From Gaiella sp. (lineage in GTDB: Bacteria; Actinomycetota; Thermoleophilia; Gaiellales; Gaiellaceae), in the NCBI GenBank assembly GCA_027493885.1, contig JAOSJZ010000001.1:1178001-1242000 (forward strand): a stretch of DNA of 64,000 nt. Direction: 5' to 3'. Below the pieces are notes generated by a model. It did no database searches. It had not been told where the DNA came from and saw only the letters and a list, made by a program, of their open reading frames with translations. Made by a program: the position numbers and the translations under genes. Positions 44,041 to 55,071 of the stretch are shown here, in pieces. How positions within the stretch are numbered: position 1 is the first letter of the stretch; the number at the start of each line of letters is the position of its first letter.

Positions 44041-44532
44041 TGGGTCGGCCGGATCGGGGCTCTCGAGCACGGCCTGTGTCTGCGCGGCGCGGAAGCGCCG
44101 CAGCCGGTCGGCGAGCGCGGTGTCCGAGCCTGCGAGGATCGCCGCCGCGAGGAGCGCGGCGTTGACGGCGCCGGCGCGCCCGATCGCGAGCGTCCCGACC
44201 GGGATCCCGGCGGGCATCTGCACGATCGAGAGCAGCGAGTCGATGCCGGAGAGCGCCTTCGACTCGACCGGCACGCCGAGCACGGGAAGCGCGGTCTTGG
44301 AGGCGGCCATCCCGGGCAGGTGCGCGGCCCCGCCGGCGCCGGCGATCAGGACGCGCAGCCCGCGCGCCTCGGCCGACGAGGCGTACTCGAACAGAAGGTC
44401 GGGCGTCCGGTGCGCGGAGACGACACGCTGTTCGAAGGGGATCCCGAGCCCCTCGAGCGTCTCCGCGGCATGCCGCATCGTCTCCCAGTCGGAGCGCGAG
44501 CCCATGATCAGGCCGACCAGCGGCGTCGCCAT
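44023..44532 (-). CDS. purE: N5-carboxyaminoimidazole ribonucleotide mutase
   Basis: [40 protein letters not shown]. Confidence 0.96.
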   Translation of the reverse strand: MATPLVGLIMGSRSDWETMRHAAETLEGLGIPFEQRVVSAHRTPDLLFEYASSAEARGLRVLIAGAGGAAHLPGMAASKTALPVLGVPVESKALSGIDSLLSIVQMPAGIPVGTLAIGRAGAVNAALLAAAILAGSDTALADRLRRFRAAQTQAVLESPDPADPADPSA

Positions 44533-44546
44533 CAGCGCCCGCGCCC

Positions 44547-45047
44547 CTACCGCGCCCGCGCCTTCTTGACCAGGGCGGCGGCGACGGCGCGCGCGGCCTC
44601 GCGCACGTCGCGATCGGTCTCGTCGTCGCCCGCGACGCCCTCGAGGAGCTGGATCGTCCCTCGGTCGGGCGTCCCGTTCCGCAGGCAGAGGATCGCGAGA
44701 CGGCGCACCGCGGGGTTCGGGTCGCGCATCGCGAGCTCGTTGAGCGCGGGCCGGTAGCTGTTGACGTCGCCGGGATGGTCGGCCGAGAGCGTGGTCAGCG
44801 CGATGAGCGCCGAGCCGCGTGCGGCGGCGCTCTCGTCCTCGAGCCCGCGGCGCAAGAGCTCGAGCTTCTGGCGGAAGCGGAACTGGCCGACGGCGCGGAA
44901 CGCCCGGCCGCGGACACGGTAGTCGGCGTCCCGGGCCGCCGCCTCGAGCTCGTCGTCCCACTGCGAACGGAGCGTCGCGAGCTCCCGCTCGTTGCCGGGC
45001 TCGCGTGCGAGCGCGTCGGCGCGGGCGGCTGCCTCGGCGAGCTCCAT
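44547..45047 (-). CDS. HEAT-repeat-like protein
   Basis: [49 protein letters not shown]; start overlaps stop of citrate synthase. Confidence 0.7.
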   Translation of the reverse strand: MELAEAAARADALAREPGNERELATLRSQWDDELEAAARDADYRVRGRAFRAVGQFRFRQKLELLRRGLEDESAAARGSALIALTTLSADHPGDVNSYRPALNELAMRDPNPAVRRLAILCLRNGTPDRGTIQLLEGVAGDDETDRDVREAARAVAAALVKKARAR

Positions 45048-46129
45048 CAGACCGCCGAGAAGGAGCGGGCGCCGGGCCCGACGTAGCGGGCCGACGGCCG
45101 CACCAGCCGGTCGAGCCGCTTCTGCTCGAGGATGTGGGCCGACCAGCCGGCCGTGCGCGAGCAGGCGAACATCGCCGGCGCGAGCTGGGGCGGCACGTCG
45201 GCGACGTCGAGCACGACGGCCGACCAGAACTCGACGTTCGTCGCGAGCACGCGGTCCGGCTTGCGGGCATGAAGCTCGGCGAGCGCGACCCGCTCGACCT
45301 CCTCCGCGACCTCGAACCGCGGTGCGCCGAGCTCCCGCGCGGTGTGCCGGAGGAGCCGCGCCCGCGGGTCCTCGGCGCGGTAGACACGGTGGCCGAAGCC
45401 CATCAGCCGCTCGCCTCGGTCGAGCAGGTCGGCGACGTACCGCTCGACAGACGGAGCCGCCGCGGCACCGTCGAGCAGCGGCAGGACGCGAGCCGGCGCA
45501 CCGCCGTGGAGCGGCCCCGAGAGCGCGCCGACCGCCGACGACAGCGCCGCCGCGCAGTCTGCGCCCGTCGAGGCGACGATCCGGGCGGTGAAGGTCGAGG
45601 CGTTGAGCCCGTGCTCGGCGGTGCAGATCCAGTAGGTGTCGATCGCCTCGACGTGCTTCGGGTCGGCCTCCCCGCGCCACTCGAGCAGGAACCGCTCGGC
45701 GGTCGTCTCACCCTCGGCGACGACCGCGCGATCGACGCGGTCGCTCCGGCCGTCCGCGAGCCGCGCCGACTGGGCGCACACGGAGATCAGCGTCGCCGAG
45801 ACCCGGCGGAGGTCCTCTCTCGCCTGGTCATCCGAGAGGTCGATCAGCTTCTCGAGCCCCCACTCGCCGCCGAGCCGCGACGTCGCGGTCTGGAGGTCGG
45901 ACGGCGTGTGACCCGTGAGGTCGCGCGCGAGGTACTCCTCGGACGGCGGCAGGCCGGGCTCGGGCGCCTCGTCGACGAGGAGCCCCCAGACCTGCTCGAA
46001 GGGCACGCCGCCCACGAGCTCCTCGATGGCGACGCCGCGGTAGCGGAGCGCGCCGCCGTCGCGGTCGGGCTCGGCGATCTCGGTCTCGAAGGCGACGACG
46101 CCCTCGAGGCCCGGCTTGAACTCGGTCAT
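45047..46129 (-). CDS. Citrate synthase
   Basis: [60 protein letters not shown]. Confidence 0.93.
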   Translation of the reverse strand: MTEFKPGLEGVVAFETEIAEPDRDGGALRYRGVAIEELVGGVPFEQVWGLLVDEAPEPGLPPSEEYLARDLTGHTPSDLQTATSRLGGEWGLEKLIDLSDDQAREDLRRVSATLISVCAQSARLADGRSDRVDRAVVAEGETTAERFLLEWRGEADPKHVEAIDTYWICTAEHGLNASTFTARIVASTGADCAAALSSAVGALSGPLHGGAPARVLPLLDGAAAAPSVERYVADLLDRGERLMGFGHRVYRAEDPRARLLRHTARELGAPRFEVAEEVERVALAELHARKPDRVLATNVEFWSAVVLDVADVPPQLAPAMFACSRTAGWSAHILEQKRLDRLVRPSARYVGPGARSFSAV

Positions 46130-46212
46130 CGCGCTCCTCTCCGGGGGTGTACCGCCCTCGCCCGGACGGTACCTACCAGGTGTTCGGCGGAGTGTCACTA
46201 TCCTCACGCCCG

Positions 46213-47292
46213 ATGGCGTACACGGTGACACTCGTCCCGGGCGACGGAACGGGCCCCGAGCTGACCGAGGCGACTCGCCGCGTCCTTGAGGCGACCGGGG
46301 TCGAGCTCACCTGGGACGTGCAGCAGGCGGGGGTCGACGTGATGGAGAGCGCAGGGACTCCCCTGCCGCCCGGGACGCTCGACTCGATCAAGCGGAACGG
46401 CGTCGCCCTGAAGGGCCCGATCACGACGCCGATCGGGACGGGCTTCCGCTCGGTCAACGTCGCTCTGCGCCACGAGCTCGGGCTCTACGCGTGCGTCCGG
46501 CCGTGCAAGAGCTACGCCGGCGTGCGGTCGCGCTACGAGGGCGTCGACATCGTGGTCGTCCGCGAGAACACGGAGGACCTCTACGCGGGGATCGAGTTCG
46601 AGTCGGGCACGGACGACGCGCGCGCCGTGATCGAGTTCCTGAACGCGCGCCAGCCGAAGCAGATCAGCGCAACCTCCGGCATCTCGATCAAGCCGCTCAG
46701 CCCGGAGGGCTCGGAGCGGATCGTCCGCTACGCCTTCGACTACGCGCGCGCCAACGGGCGCCGCCGCGTCTCCTGCATCACGAAGGCGAACATCATGAAG
46801 CACACGGACGGGCTCTTCCTCGCGGTGTTCCGCGAGGTCGCGAAGGACTACCCGGAGATCGAGGCGTGGGAGACCCTCGTCGACGCTCTCTGCATGGGGC
46901 TCGTCCAGCGCCCCGAGGAGTTCGACGTGCTCGTTCTCCCGAACCTCTACGGGGACATCATCTCGGACCTGACCGCCGGCCTCGTCGGCGGCCTCGGTGT
47001 CGCGCCCGGAGCGAACATCGGCACCGGGGCGGCCGTCTTCGAGGCGACGCACGGCTCCGCGCCGAAGTACAAGGGCCAGAACAAGGTCAACCCCACGGCG
47101 ATGATCCTCTCGGGGAAGCTCATGCTGGAGCACCTGGGCGAGCGCGACGCGGCCAGGCGCCTCGAGGACGCGGTCGCCGCGGTGATCGCCGAGGGGAAGA
47201 GCGTGACGTACGACCTGAAGCCGACGCGGGACGACCCCACCGCGGTCGGGACCTCGGAGTACGCGGACGCGATCATTGCGCGGCTCGGCTGA
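46213..47292 (+). CDS. Isocitrate/isopropylmalate-family dehydrogenase, likely NAD(P)-isocitrate dehydrogenase
   Basis: [70 protein letters not shown]. Confidence 0.92.
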   Translation: MAYTVTLVPGDGTGPELTEATRRVLEATGVELTWDVQQAGVDVMESAGTPLPPGTLDSIKRNGVALKGPITTPIGTGFRSVNVALRHELGLYACVRPCKSYAGVRSRYEGVDIVVVRENTEDLYAGIEFESGTDDARAVIEFLNARQPKQISATSGISIKPLSPEGSERIVRYAFDYARANGRRRVSCITKANIMKHTDGLFLAVFREVAKDYPEIEAWETLVDALCMGLVQRPEEFDVLVLPNLYGDIISDLTAGLVGGLGVAPGANIGTGAAVFEATHGSAPKYKGQNKVNPTAMILSGKLMLEHLGERDAARRLEDAVAAVIAEGKSVTYDLKPTRDDPTAVGTSEYADAIIARLG

Positions 47293-47305
47293 CGCCGAGC
47301 CGCGC
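47278..47305. terminator. Perfect 12-bp hairpin containing the idh stop codon in its loop
   Basis: GCGCGGCTCGGC-TGAC-GCCGAGCCGCGC. Confidence 0.75.
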
Positions 47306-47323
47306 CTAGGCCAAGGAGACAAC

Positions 47324-48260
47324 GTGAACGGTAGGAAGAAGGTCACCGTCGTCGGAGCGGGGAACGTGGGCGCGACCTGCGCGCTCGAGCTGGCCCGGCG
47401 CGACTACGCGGACGTCGTCCTCGTCGACATCGTCCCGAACTTCGCCGCCGGCAAGGCGCTCGACATGAACCAGATGGGCTCGATCACGGGCTTCGAGCCG
47501 ACCGTCGTCGGGAGCGAGCGCTACGACGAGACGAAGGGGTCCGACGTCGTCGTGATCACCGCCGGGCGCCCCCGCTCGCCCGGGATGAGCCGCGACGACC
47601 TCGTCACGACCAACGAGGCGATCGTCGCCTCGGTGACGAAGGAGGTCGTCCGTCGCTCGCCGAAGAGCGTGATCGTCGTCGTCTCGAACCCGCTCGACGC
47701 GATGTGCCACGTCGCGCAGGCCGTCTCGGGCTTTCCCAAGGAGCGCGTCGTCGGCATGGCCGGGATCCTCGACACGGCACGCTTCTCCGCGTTCATCGCC
47801 TGGGAGACCGGCTCCTCCGTGAAGGACGTCCAGGCGATGGTGCTCGGCGGCCATGGCGACCAGATGGTCCCGGTGGTGTCCGCCACGACCGTCGGCGGCG
47901 TCCCGCTCGAGCAGCTGACGACGAGGGGGAAGATCGCGAAGATGGTCGAGCGCACCCGGAAGGGCGGCGGTGAGATCGTCGGCCTGCTGGGGACATCGGC
48001 GTGGTACGCGCCAGGCGCGGCGGCCGCGCAGATGGTCGACGCGATCTGCCTCGACCAGAAGCGTGTCCTTCCCTGCACGGCGCTGCTCGAGGGCGAGTAC
48101 GGCGTCGACGGCCTCTACATGGGCGTCCCCGTGCGCCTCGGCGCCGCCGGGGTCGAGGAGATCGTGAAGCTCAAGCTGGGCCCGCAGGAGAAGAAGATGC
48201 TCCGCGAGTCGGCGGCGGCCGTGCGCGAGGTCGTCGGGGGTGCTGACGACGACCGCGTAG
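47324..48260 (+). CDS. mdh: Malate dehydrogenase (3-prime frameshift at 48236-48240)
   Basis: VTVVGAGNVGATCALELARRDYADVVLVDIV, GGHGDQMVPVVSATTVGG; deleting one G gives REVVGVLTTTA-stop. Confidence 0.95.
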
Positions 48261-48329
48261 GCTCGCACGGTCCGGCGCGGCTCGGCGCTTCATCCGGCCT
48301 GAACACCCACCCGGGTAGCCTTCGCCGCC

Positions 48330-49076
48330 ATGGACCTCGGGCTCGCGGGAAGGACTGCGGTCGTCGGCGGTGCCTCCTCCGGCATGGGCCTCGCGATCGC
48401 CGAGGCCCTCGCCGCCGAGGGGGCGAACGTCGCGATGTTCGCGCGCCGGCGCGACCTGCTCGAGCGCGAGGCCGAGCGCCTGGGCGCGCTCGCGGTCCAG
48501 GGCGACCTGACGATCCCGCAGCACCTCGAGCGGCTCGTGCAGGCAACTGTCGGCGCGTTCGGCGGCATCGACGTCCTCGTCCTGAACGGCGGCGGCCCGC
48601 CGGCGGGAGCGGCGGTGACGATGACGGCCGAGGCGGTCGAGGACGCGGTCGCCCTTCTGCTCACAGCGCACGTCACGCTCGTGGGGCACTGCCTGTCGCA
48701 CCTACGCGAGAGCGGCCGCGGTCGCATCGTCGCGATCGAGTCGTCCTCGGTGCGCGAGCCGCTCCCGAGCCTCGCGCTCTCGAACGCGGTACGACCGGGT
48801 GTGGTCGGGTGGCTCAAGACCCTGGCTCGCGAGCTCGGCCCGGACGGGATCACGGTGAACACGATCGCGCCCGGGTCGATCGACACGGACCGCCTCCGCT
48901 CGCTCCGCGGCCCGGACGGGCCGCCGGCCTCCGAGCTCGAACGGATCCCGGCGCGCCGGCTCGGAACGCCGGCCGAGATCGCGGCCGTGGTCGCCTTCCT
49001 CGCCTCCGACCGGGCTAGCTACGTCACGGGCGCGGTGATCCCGGTCGACGGCGGCCTGACGCGCGGCCTGCTGTGA
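48330..49076 (+). CDS. Short-chain dehydrogenase/reductase
   Basis: AVVGGASSGMGLAIAEALAAEGANVAMFARR; YVTGAVIPVDGGLTRG. Confidence 0.92.
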   Translation: MDLGLAGRTAVVGGASSGMGLAIAEALAAEGANVAMFARRRDLLEREAERLGALAVQGDLTIPQHLERLVQATVGAFGGIDVLVLNGGGPPAGAAVTMTAEAVEDAVALLLTAHVTLVGHCLSHLRESGRGRIVAIESSSVREPLPSLALSNAVRPGVVGWLKTLARELGPDGITVNTIAPGSIDTDRLRSLRGPDGPPASELERIPARRLGTPAEIAAVVAFLASDRASYVTGAVIPVDGGLTRGLL

Positions 49077-50081
49077 GAGGCTCGACCTCCCGCTGGCTCG
49101 CCCTCTCGGGCGCGGCCCTCCTCGCGGCCGTGCTCTTCCTCCTCGCCACGCTCCCGAGCGGCGACTACCTGTTCGTCCCGAACGGGGCACATCCCGTCGC
49201 CGCGAAGGTCGAGGTCGAGGGGAAGGTCGCCGACGACGGGTCCGGCGGCATCTACTACGTCGACGTCACGGTGCGCAAGGTGCGCTGGCTCGAGCAGCTC
49301 CTGCCGTTTCTACGGCCCGACGGCGCGTCGCTCGTCCCCGCGCACGCCGTCACCGAGCCGGGCGAGTCGTTCAAGGACCGCATCGCCGAGGCGCGCGTCG
49401 AGATGGACCGTTCGGAGCGCGTCGCAGCGGCGGTCGCGATGCGAGCGGCGGGCCTCGACGTCCAGACGTCGCCGCGGGGCGTGCTCGTGGAAGCGGTCGC
49501 CGCCGACACTCCCGCCGCGGACGTGCTCTCGAGCGGCGACAGCATCGTCGCGATGGACGGCGCCGGAACGACGACCGTCGCCCAGCTCCTCGCTGCGACG
49601 AAGCGGCTCGAACCCGGCGACCGGGCGAGCCTTCGCATCCGCCGTGACGGCAAGGTGATCGAGCGGACGGTTCGCACGATCGCCGCCCCCGGCGACGAGA
49701 CGCGGGCGATCATCGGCATCCGGGTCTCGCAGGATGCGAAGATCCGGCTCCCGGTCGCCGTCGACATCGACCTGGGCGACGTCGGCGGCCCGTCGGCGGG
49801 CCTGCCGTTCGCGCTGCAGATCTACCAGGAGCTGGGGCACGACGTCGACCGTGGCCGCCGGATCGCCGCGACGGGGGAGATCGAGCTCGACGGGGGATCC
49901 GGTCGGTCGGGGGATCAAGCAGAAGACGTACGGGGTGCGCTCGTCCGGCGCGGACGTGTTCCTCGTCCCGGCTGGGGAAAACGCGGCCACCGCCCGCCGC
50001 TATGCAGGGGGCTTGCGCGTGATCCCTGTGGAGAGTTTTGAACAAGCGTTGCGCGCGTTGAAAACATTCCCGCAAAAATAG
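49073..50081 (+). CDS. PDZ/Lon-like membrane protease, YlbL type (frameshifted at 49892-49896)
   Basis: PDZ region then DVGGPSAGLPFALQIYQELG; deleting one G gives IELDGDPVGRGIKQKTYGVRSSGADVFLVPAGE. Confidence 0.9.
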
Positions 50082-50220
50082 TCGATTTCCAGGAAGTTTG
50101 CCCGATAGGGCGACACGCGCAAAATGCGGAGATTTCGTCGGGCGGGGGCTTGCCAGGACCGGCGTGCGCGGACAGAATGCCCGCTGTTCAGCAGGGGAAT
50201 CGCGGGCAGCAGAGGGGTTC

Positions 50221-50406
50221 GTGAGCAAGCGCGGCGTCTCGACATGTGAGGATTGCTACTTCCGGCGCGAGGGCCTGTGCGCTCTTCCCGGGAACACTCC
50301 GTGCCCCACCTTCCGCGCCGCGACGGGGCGGCTCGCACCGCCGACCCAACCCCGCCTCGTCCTGCTGGCGCCGGTACCGCAGGTCGCACACGCCGCGAGC
50401 GCATAG
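50221..50406 (+). CDS. Small Cys-rich protein
   Basis: VSKRGVSTCEDCYFRREGLCALPGNTPCPTFR. Confidence 0.6.
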   Translation: MSKRGVSTCEDCYFRREGLCALPGNTPCPTFRAATGRLAPPTQPRLVLLAPVPQVAHAASA

Positions 50407-50415
50407 GATCGGCGC

Positions 50416-50646
50416 ATGAGCGACGCGCCCGACAGGCCCCGGGCGATCCCCTGGAAGCTCGTGCTCTGGGTCGCGATCGCGCTGTACGCACTCGCCGTCC
50501 TGCTCCTCAACGACGACAAGCAGTCGGTCGACTTCGTCTTCTTCACGGTCAACACGCGGCTTCCGTGGCTGATCCTGCTCAGCATGGCGCTCGGAGCGGC
50601 GCTCGCCCTGATCGGCCCGCGCTGGTGGCGGAGCCGCAAGCGCTAG
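50416..50646 (+). CDS. LapA/DUF1049-like small membrane protein
   Basis: IPWKLVLWVAIALYALAVLLLNDDKQSVDFVFFTVNTRLPWLILLSMALGAAL. Confidence 0.82.
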   Translation: MSDAPDRPRAIPWKLVLWVAIALYALAVLLLNDDKQSVDFVFFTVNTRLPWLILLSMALGAALALIGPRWWRSRKR

Positions 50647-51721
50647 AGCAGCCTGGCGAGGATGCGAACGCCTTCGGCGATCCGTTCGGGCGGCTCGTAC
50701 GAGAACGCGAGCCGGGCCGAGCTCTCGCCGCCCGCCCCGGCGAAGAAGTCGGTGCCCCGCACGAAGGTGACCCCGGCCTCGGTCGCGCGGCCGAGGAGCT
50801 CGCCGGCGTCGACGCCGCCCCCGAAGTCGACCCAGAGGAAGTAGCCGCCTTCGGGGCGGCTCCACTTCGCAGCGCCCGCGAGCTCCGCGTCGAGCGCCCC
50901 GAGCATCGCATCGCGCTGGCCCCGCAGGATGTCGCGCACGCGGTCGAGGTTCGGGTGGAATCCCTTCCGCTCGAAGAGCTCGTGGACGATCGCCTGCGGC
51001 AGGAGCGGCGGCGAGATGTACGTCGAGACCGCCCGCTCGTCGAACGCTCCGACGAGCGCCTCGGGGACGACGAACCAGCCGACCCGTAGCCCGGGGGCCA
51101 CGGTCTTCGAGAACGACGACGTGAGCGTCACGTGCGTGCCCCCTCGAGCACGTGGAGGCGCGGAGGCGCCGTGCCCTCGTAGCGGACGAGGCCGTAGGGA
51201 TCGTCCTCCAGCACGTCGAGGCCGTACGCGCGCGCGAGCTCGACGATGCGGATGCGGCGTTGCTCGCCGATCGTGCGGCCGCTCGGGTTCTGGAACGTGG
51301 GGATCGTGTAGAGGAACGAGATCTCGTGGCCGCGCTCGAGCTCTGCCTCGAGAGCGTCCGGGACGAGCCCCTCGTCGTCCATCTCGAGCGCCACGACGTC
51401 GATGCCTTGCCAGCGCAGGAGCTTCAGCGGGCGGTCGTAGGTCGGGCCCTCGACCAGCACGCGCCCCGGCCTGCGCGCGAGCTGGACGGCGGCGTAGAAG
51501 ACGAAGCCCTGCAGACCACCCGTGGTCAGGAAGATCCGCGCCGGGTCGACGTCGTGGCGACGGGCGAGCACGTCGCGCAGCGGCCCGTAGCCACCCCCCG
51601 CTCCATACGAGAGGATCGTCGTCCCGTCGCGGGCGAGCGCGACGCGCGCGCAGTCCGCAACGAGCTCGGGGTCGAGGCACGAGGGCGACGGCGCGCCGCG
51701 GGCGAACGAGATCGGGGCCAC
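50643..51721 (-). CDS. PLP-dependent aminotransferase, MocR/2-aminoadipate type (frameshifted at 51139-51143)
   Basis: ILSYGAGGGYGPLRDVLARR, YTIPTFQNPSGRT and, in other frame, HVTLTSSFSKTVAPGLRVGWFVVP. Confidence 0.9.
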
Positions 51722-51930
51722 GGATCGAGCCTACCGGCGGCCGGACGCTGCGGTCATGCCAGGCGTTCGGACGCGTCCGGAAAGGGCATGGCTCGTGGCG
51801 GCGGCCGACGCCGCTGCTACCCTTCGTCCTACGGTCGGCCACGGTGGCCGGCCCGTGAGATCCGCTTCGTTCGACTCCTCCCGGGCTCGAAGGTCGTAGG
51901 TCTCGAGCCGTTTCACAACACAGGAGTCGC

Positions 51931-53124
51931 ATGTCCCAGAACACGTTCGCCGCGCTCGGCGTGAGCGCGGAACTCCGCGCCGCACTCGAGGCACGCGGCA
52001 TCGAGAGCCCTTTCCAGATCCAGACACGGGCGATCCCGCCGGCGCTTGCCGGCACCGACCTGCTCGCGAAAGCCCCGACCGGCTCGGGGAAGACGCTCGC
52101 CTTCGCAATCCCGCTCGTCGAGCGAGCCCCGCTCGACGACGCGCGCCCGTCTGCGCTCGTGCTCGTGCCCACGCGCGAGCTCGCGGTGCAGGTCTCGGAG
52201 GAGATCGGGAGCCTCGCCGGCGCACGGAGCCTCTCGGTCGCAACGGTCTACGGTGGCGTCGCGCTGCGCCCCCAGGCAAACCGCGCCCGTGACGCACACG
52301 TCATCGTCGCCACGCCGGGGCGTCTCCAGGACCTGATCGACCGGAGGCTCGTCACGCTCGACGCGGTCGAGATCCTCGTGCTCGACGAGGCCGACCGGAT
52401 GCTCGACATGGGCTTCAAGCCGCAGGTCGACCGGATCGTGAAGCGCCTCCCGCGCGAGCGGCAGACGATGTTCTTCTCCGCGACGCTCGACGGCGACGTC
52501 GGCGAGCTGGCGCGCTCGTACACCCAGTCCCCGGCGCACATCGAGGCCGAGCTCCAGAGCCATCACGCGCCGGGCGAGGTCGACCACCACTTCGTCCCGG
52601 TCACCGCCGACACGAAGGTCTCGACGCTGGTCGAGCTGCTCTCGTCCGAGCGCGGGCTCGCGCTCGTCTTCGTCCGCACCAAGCGCGGCGCCGACCGTCT
52701 CGCCCGCAAGCTCGTTCAGCAGGGCGTCAAGGCCGTCGCGATGCACGGCGATCTCACCCAGGGGCAGCGGCAGCGGGCGCTCGAGCGGTTCGAGTCGGGG
52801 CACGTGACCACCCTCATCGCGACGGACGTCGCCGCCCGCGGCCTCGACCTCGACGACGTCACGCACGTGATCAACTTCGACCCGCCCGAGGACGGCAAGG
52901 CCTACACGCACCGCGTCGGCCGCACCGGCCGCGCGGGCCGCTCGGGCACCGGCGTCACGCTCGTGCTGCCCGAGCAGCAGGCGGACATGAGCCGCGTCGC
53001 GCGGCTGAACGGCCAGCACGAGACGTTCGCCTCGACCGGCATGAAGACGGCCGCGCCGCGGCTCGTCTACTCGTCGCGGCGGAGGGGCTCCTGGGGCCCG
53101 ACGAGGCCGCGCCGGAAGATCTGA
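51931..53124 (+). CDS. DEAD-box RNA helicase
   Basis: APTGSGKTLAF, PTRELAVQ, LDEADRMLDMGF, FFSATL, HRVGRTGRAGRSG. Confidence 0.97.
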   Translation: MSQNTFAALGVSAELRAALEARGIESPFQIQTRAIPPALAGTDLLAKAPTGSGKTLAFAIPLVERAPLDDARPSALVLVPTRELAVQVSEEIGSLAGARSLSVATVYGGVALRPQANRARDAHVIVATPGRLQDLIDRRLVTLDAVEILVLDEADRMLDMGFKPQVDRIVKRLPRERQTMFFSATLDGDVGELARSYTQSPAHIEAELQSHHAPGEVDHHFVPVTADTKVSTLVELLSSERGLALVFVRTKRGADRLARKLVQQGVKAVAMHGDLTQGQRQRALERFESGHVTTLIATDVAARGLDLDDVTHVINFDPPEDGKAYTHRVGRTGRAGRSGTGVTLVLPEQQADMSRVARLNGQHETFASTGMKTAAPRLVYSSRRRGSWGPTRPRRKI

Positions 53125-53128
53125 GCGC

Positions 53129-53470
53129 CTACTCGAAGTAGGTGTCGTCGTGCGAGTACGGCGGCGCGCACATGCACAGCAGGCGCGCGCCGTCGGCTCC
53201 CGCGACGAGCTCGTGCCACGCACCGGGCGGGATCACGACTGCGTCCCCGGCGACGACGTCGCGCGACTCGCCGTCGACCTCGAGCACCCCGCCGCCGGCA
53301 GTGAGGAGGTAGATCTCCTCGGTCACGGCGTGGTAGTGGCGCTGCGTCGCCCGGCCGGGCCCGAGCGATGCCTCGGCCAGTGACTGCACTGCCGTGTGGT
53401 GGAGCTCCCGGATCGTCGAGCCGTCCTTCGTCGTGAACGGCTCGGCGGCGGCGATGGAGCGCAGGTCCAC
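53129..53470 (-). CDS. Cupin-domain protein
   Basis: RHYHAVTEEIYLLTAGGGVLEVDGESRDVVAGDAVVIPPGAWHEL. Confidence 0.9.
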   Translation of the reverse strand: MDLRSIAAAEPFTTKDGSTIRELHHTAVQSLAEASLGPGRATQRHYHAVTEEIYLLTAGGGVLEVDGESRDVVAGDAVVIPPGAWHELVAGADGARLLCMCAPPYSHDDTYFE

Positions 53471-53480
53471 GCGAAGGATG

Positions 53481-53924
53481 CTACGCGTCGTCCCCGGCCC
53501 GCTCGTCGGCGACCCCGCTCGCGGCGGCGAGCGCCTGCTCGATGCGCTCGAGCCGTGCGGAGACCTCCTCACGCGCCAGGCGGTCGCGCTCGGACTGCTC
53601 GGCCTGCACGCGGGCGACGAAGGCGGAGACGATCAGCGAGGCCGCGATCGGGATCGCGCTCACGCCCGCGACCATGAGCAGCGACCCCACGATCCGACCC
53701 GGCGTGGACGTCGGGACGACGTCGCCGTACCCCGTCGTCGTCACGGTCGTGATCGCCCACCAGAGAGCGTTGCGGAACGTCCCGATGCCTGGATCGACGA
53801 GCCGCTCGAAGATCGCCGCCACGAGGGCGAGGGACATCGTGACGACCGCGACCATCCAGATCGCGCGCAGGATCGTGAGCTCCTGGAGGCCACGCTCGAT
53901 CCGCTCTTCAAGGCGTCGTCGCAC
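53481..53924 (-). CDS. Two-TM potassium channel
   Basis: FRNALWWAITTVTTTGYGDVVPTSTPGRIVG selectivity filter. Confidence 0.9.
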   Translation of the reverse strand: MRRRLEERIERGLQELTILRAIWMVAVVTMSLALVAAIFERLVDPGIGTFRNALWWAITTVTTTGYGDVVPTSTPGRIVGSLLMVAGVSAIPIAASLIVSAFVARVQAEQSERDRLAREEVSARLERIEQALAAASGVADERAGDDA

Positions 53925-53961
53925 GACTCAGGAGTTCGCCCGCACGGCGTCGCTCCCTGCG

Positions 53962-54684
53962 TCAGTCGACGATGCGGAGCGACACCGTCAGAAGCTCCCA
54001 GGCGCTGACCGCGGTCACCACCACGAGGACCGCGGGCACCGCGACCGCGGCGACACGAGCCACGACCCGGTCGAGGCGGGCCGTCCGGAGTGCGAGCGCG
54101 CCGGCCGCGACCACCGCGGCGAAGACGAGCGCAACGGTGCCGGCGAGGGCAGCGACGCAGAGGCCGACCCCGAAGCGCCGATCGCCCCAGGGCTCCCCGC
54201 CGCTCCACCGCTCGACGAGCAGGACGACGACCGCGGCGGCGGCACCGGGAAGGAGCACGAAGAGCGCCACGGCGAGCACCGCGGGCTCGAGGAACGTGAA
54301 GTCGACGCCGTCCTCGTGGACGATGTTCGCCCCTCCGAGCGCAGCCGCGAAGGCCGACCACAGCGGCAGCCTGAGCCGCGCGGGGATCCCGCCTCTGAGC
54401 GCCGCATAGAGCACGCCGTTGATCCCGCCCAGCATCGCCATGGCGAGCACCAGCTGGACCGTGTCGAGCGAGACGACGCCGATCTCGAAGCCGTCGTCGG
54501 AGGTCATCCCGATCACGACGTCGGGCGACGTGAGCCGGAGCAACAGCATCGCGAGCCGGCCGCCGACGCCGCCCACCAGAGCTCCGGCGACGGCACCGGC
54601 TGCGGCGCCGACGAGCACCCACCACGCGACGCTCCGCGCATCCGTCGCAACCCTCCTCGAGCCTCGTGCAGCTGCTGCCTCCAT
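53962..54684 (-). CDS. Multi-TM membrane protein
   Basis: 240 aa with several hydrophobic segments. Confidence 0.7.
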   Translation of the reverse strand: MEAAAARGSRRVATDARSVAWWVLVGAAAGAVAGALVGGVGGRLAMLLLRLTSPDVVIGMTSDDGFEIGVVSLDTVQLVLAMAMLGGINGVLYAALRGGIPARLRLPLWSAFAAALGGANIVHEDGVDFTFLEPAVLAVALFVLLPGAAAAVVVLLVERWSGGEPWGDRRFGVGLCVAALAGTVALVFAAVVAAGALALRTARLDRVVARVAAVAVPAVLVVVTAVSAWELLTVSLRIVD

Positions 54685-54692
54685 GAATGGGA

Positions 54693-54704
54693 AGATATAT
54701 ACCT
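54693..54704. promoter_or_regulatory. AT-rich near-palindrome in divergent PadR promoter
   Basis: AGATATATACCT. Confidence 0.4.
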
Positions 54705-54732
54705 ATCCGCAGGGATCTGCAAGACTGCGCCT

Positions 54733-55071
54733 GTGCGACGGAAACCGGGTGCCCTCGTCCCCCTCGAGCGCGCGATCCTCGAGCTCGCCGCGGCGCGCGG
54801 GGGCGGTCCCTTCCACGGGTTCGAGCTCGCCAAGGCGCTCGCGAACGCGAGCCGGTCGCGCACGCTCACCGCGCACGGGACGCTCTACAAGGCACTCGCG
54901 CGGCTCGCCGAGCAGGGCCTGCTCGAGAACGAGTGGGAAGACCCCGACACGGCCCTGCGGGAGGGCCGGCCGCGGCGGCGCCTCTACCGGCTCACCGGCG
55001 CCGGAGCCCGCCGTATCGCCGAGGAGCAGCGCCACACACCCGAGCCACGACCGAGGGCCGCGCTCGCGTGA
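54733..55071 (+). CDS. PadR-family transcriptional regulator
   Basis: FHGFELAKAL..TAHGTLYKALARLAEQGLLENEWED...GRPRRRLYRLTGAGARR. Confidence 0.9.
   Translation: MRRKPGALVPLERAILELAAARGGGPFHGFELAKALANASRSRTLTAHGTLYKALARLAEQGLLENEWEDPDTALREGRPRRRLYRLTGAGARRIAEEQRHTPEPRPRAALA

Noticed and set aside
47276-49018. mdh fused to a long C-terminal extension
   Set aside because: Deleting one G at 48236-48240 restores a normal mdh stop at 48260; the extension overlaps the SDR gene out of frame.
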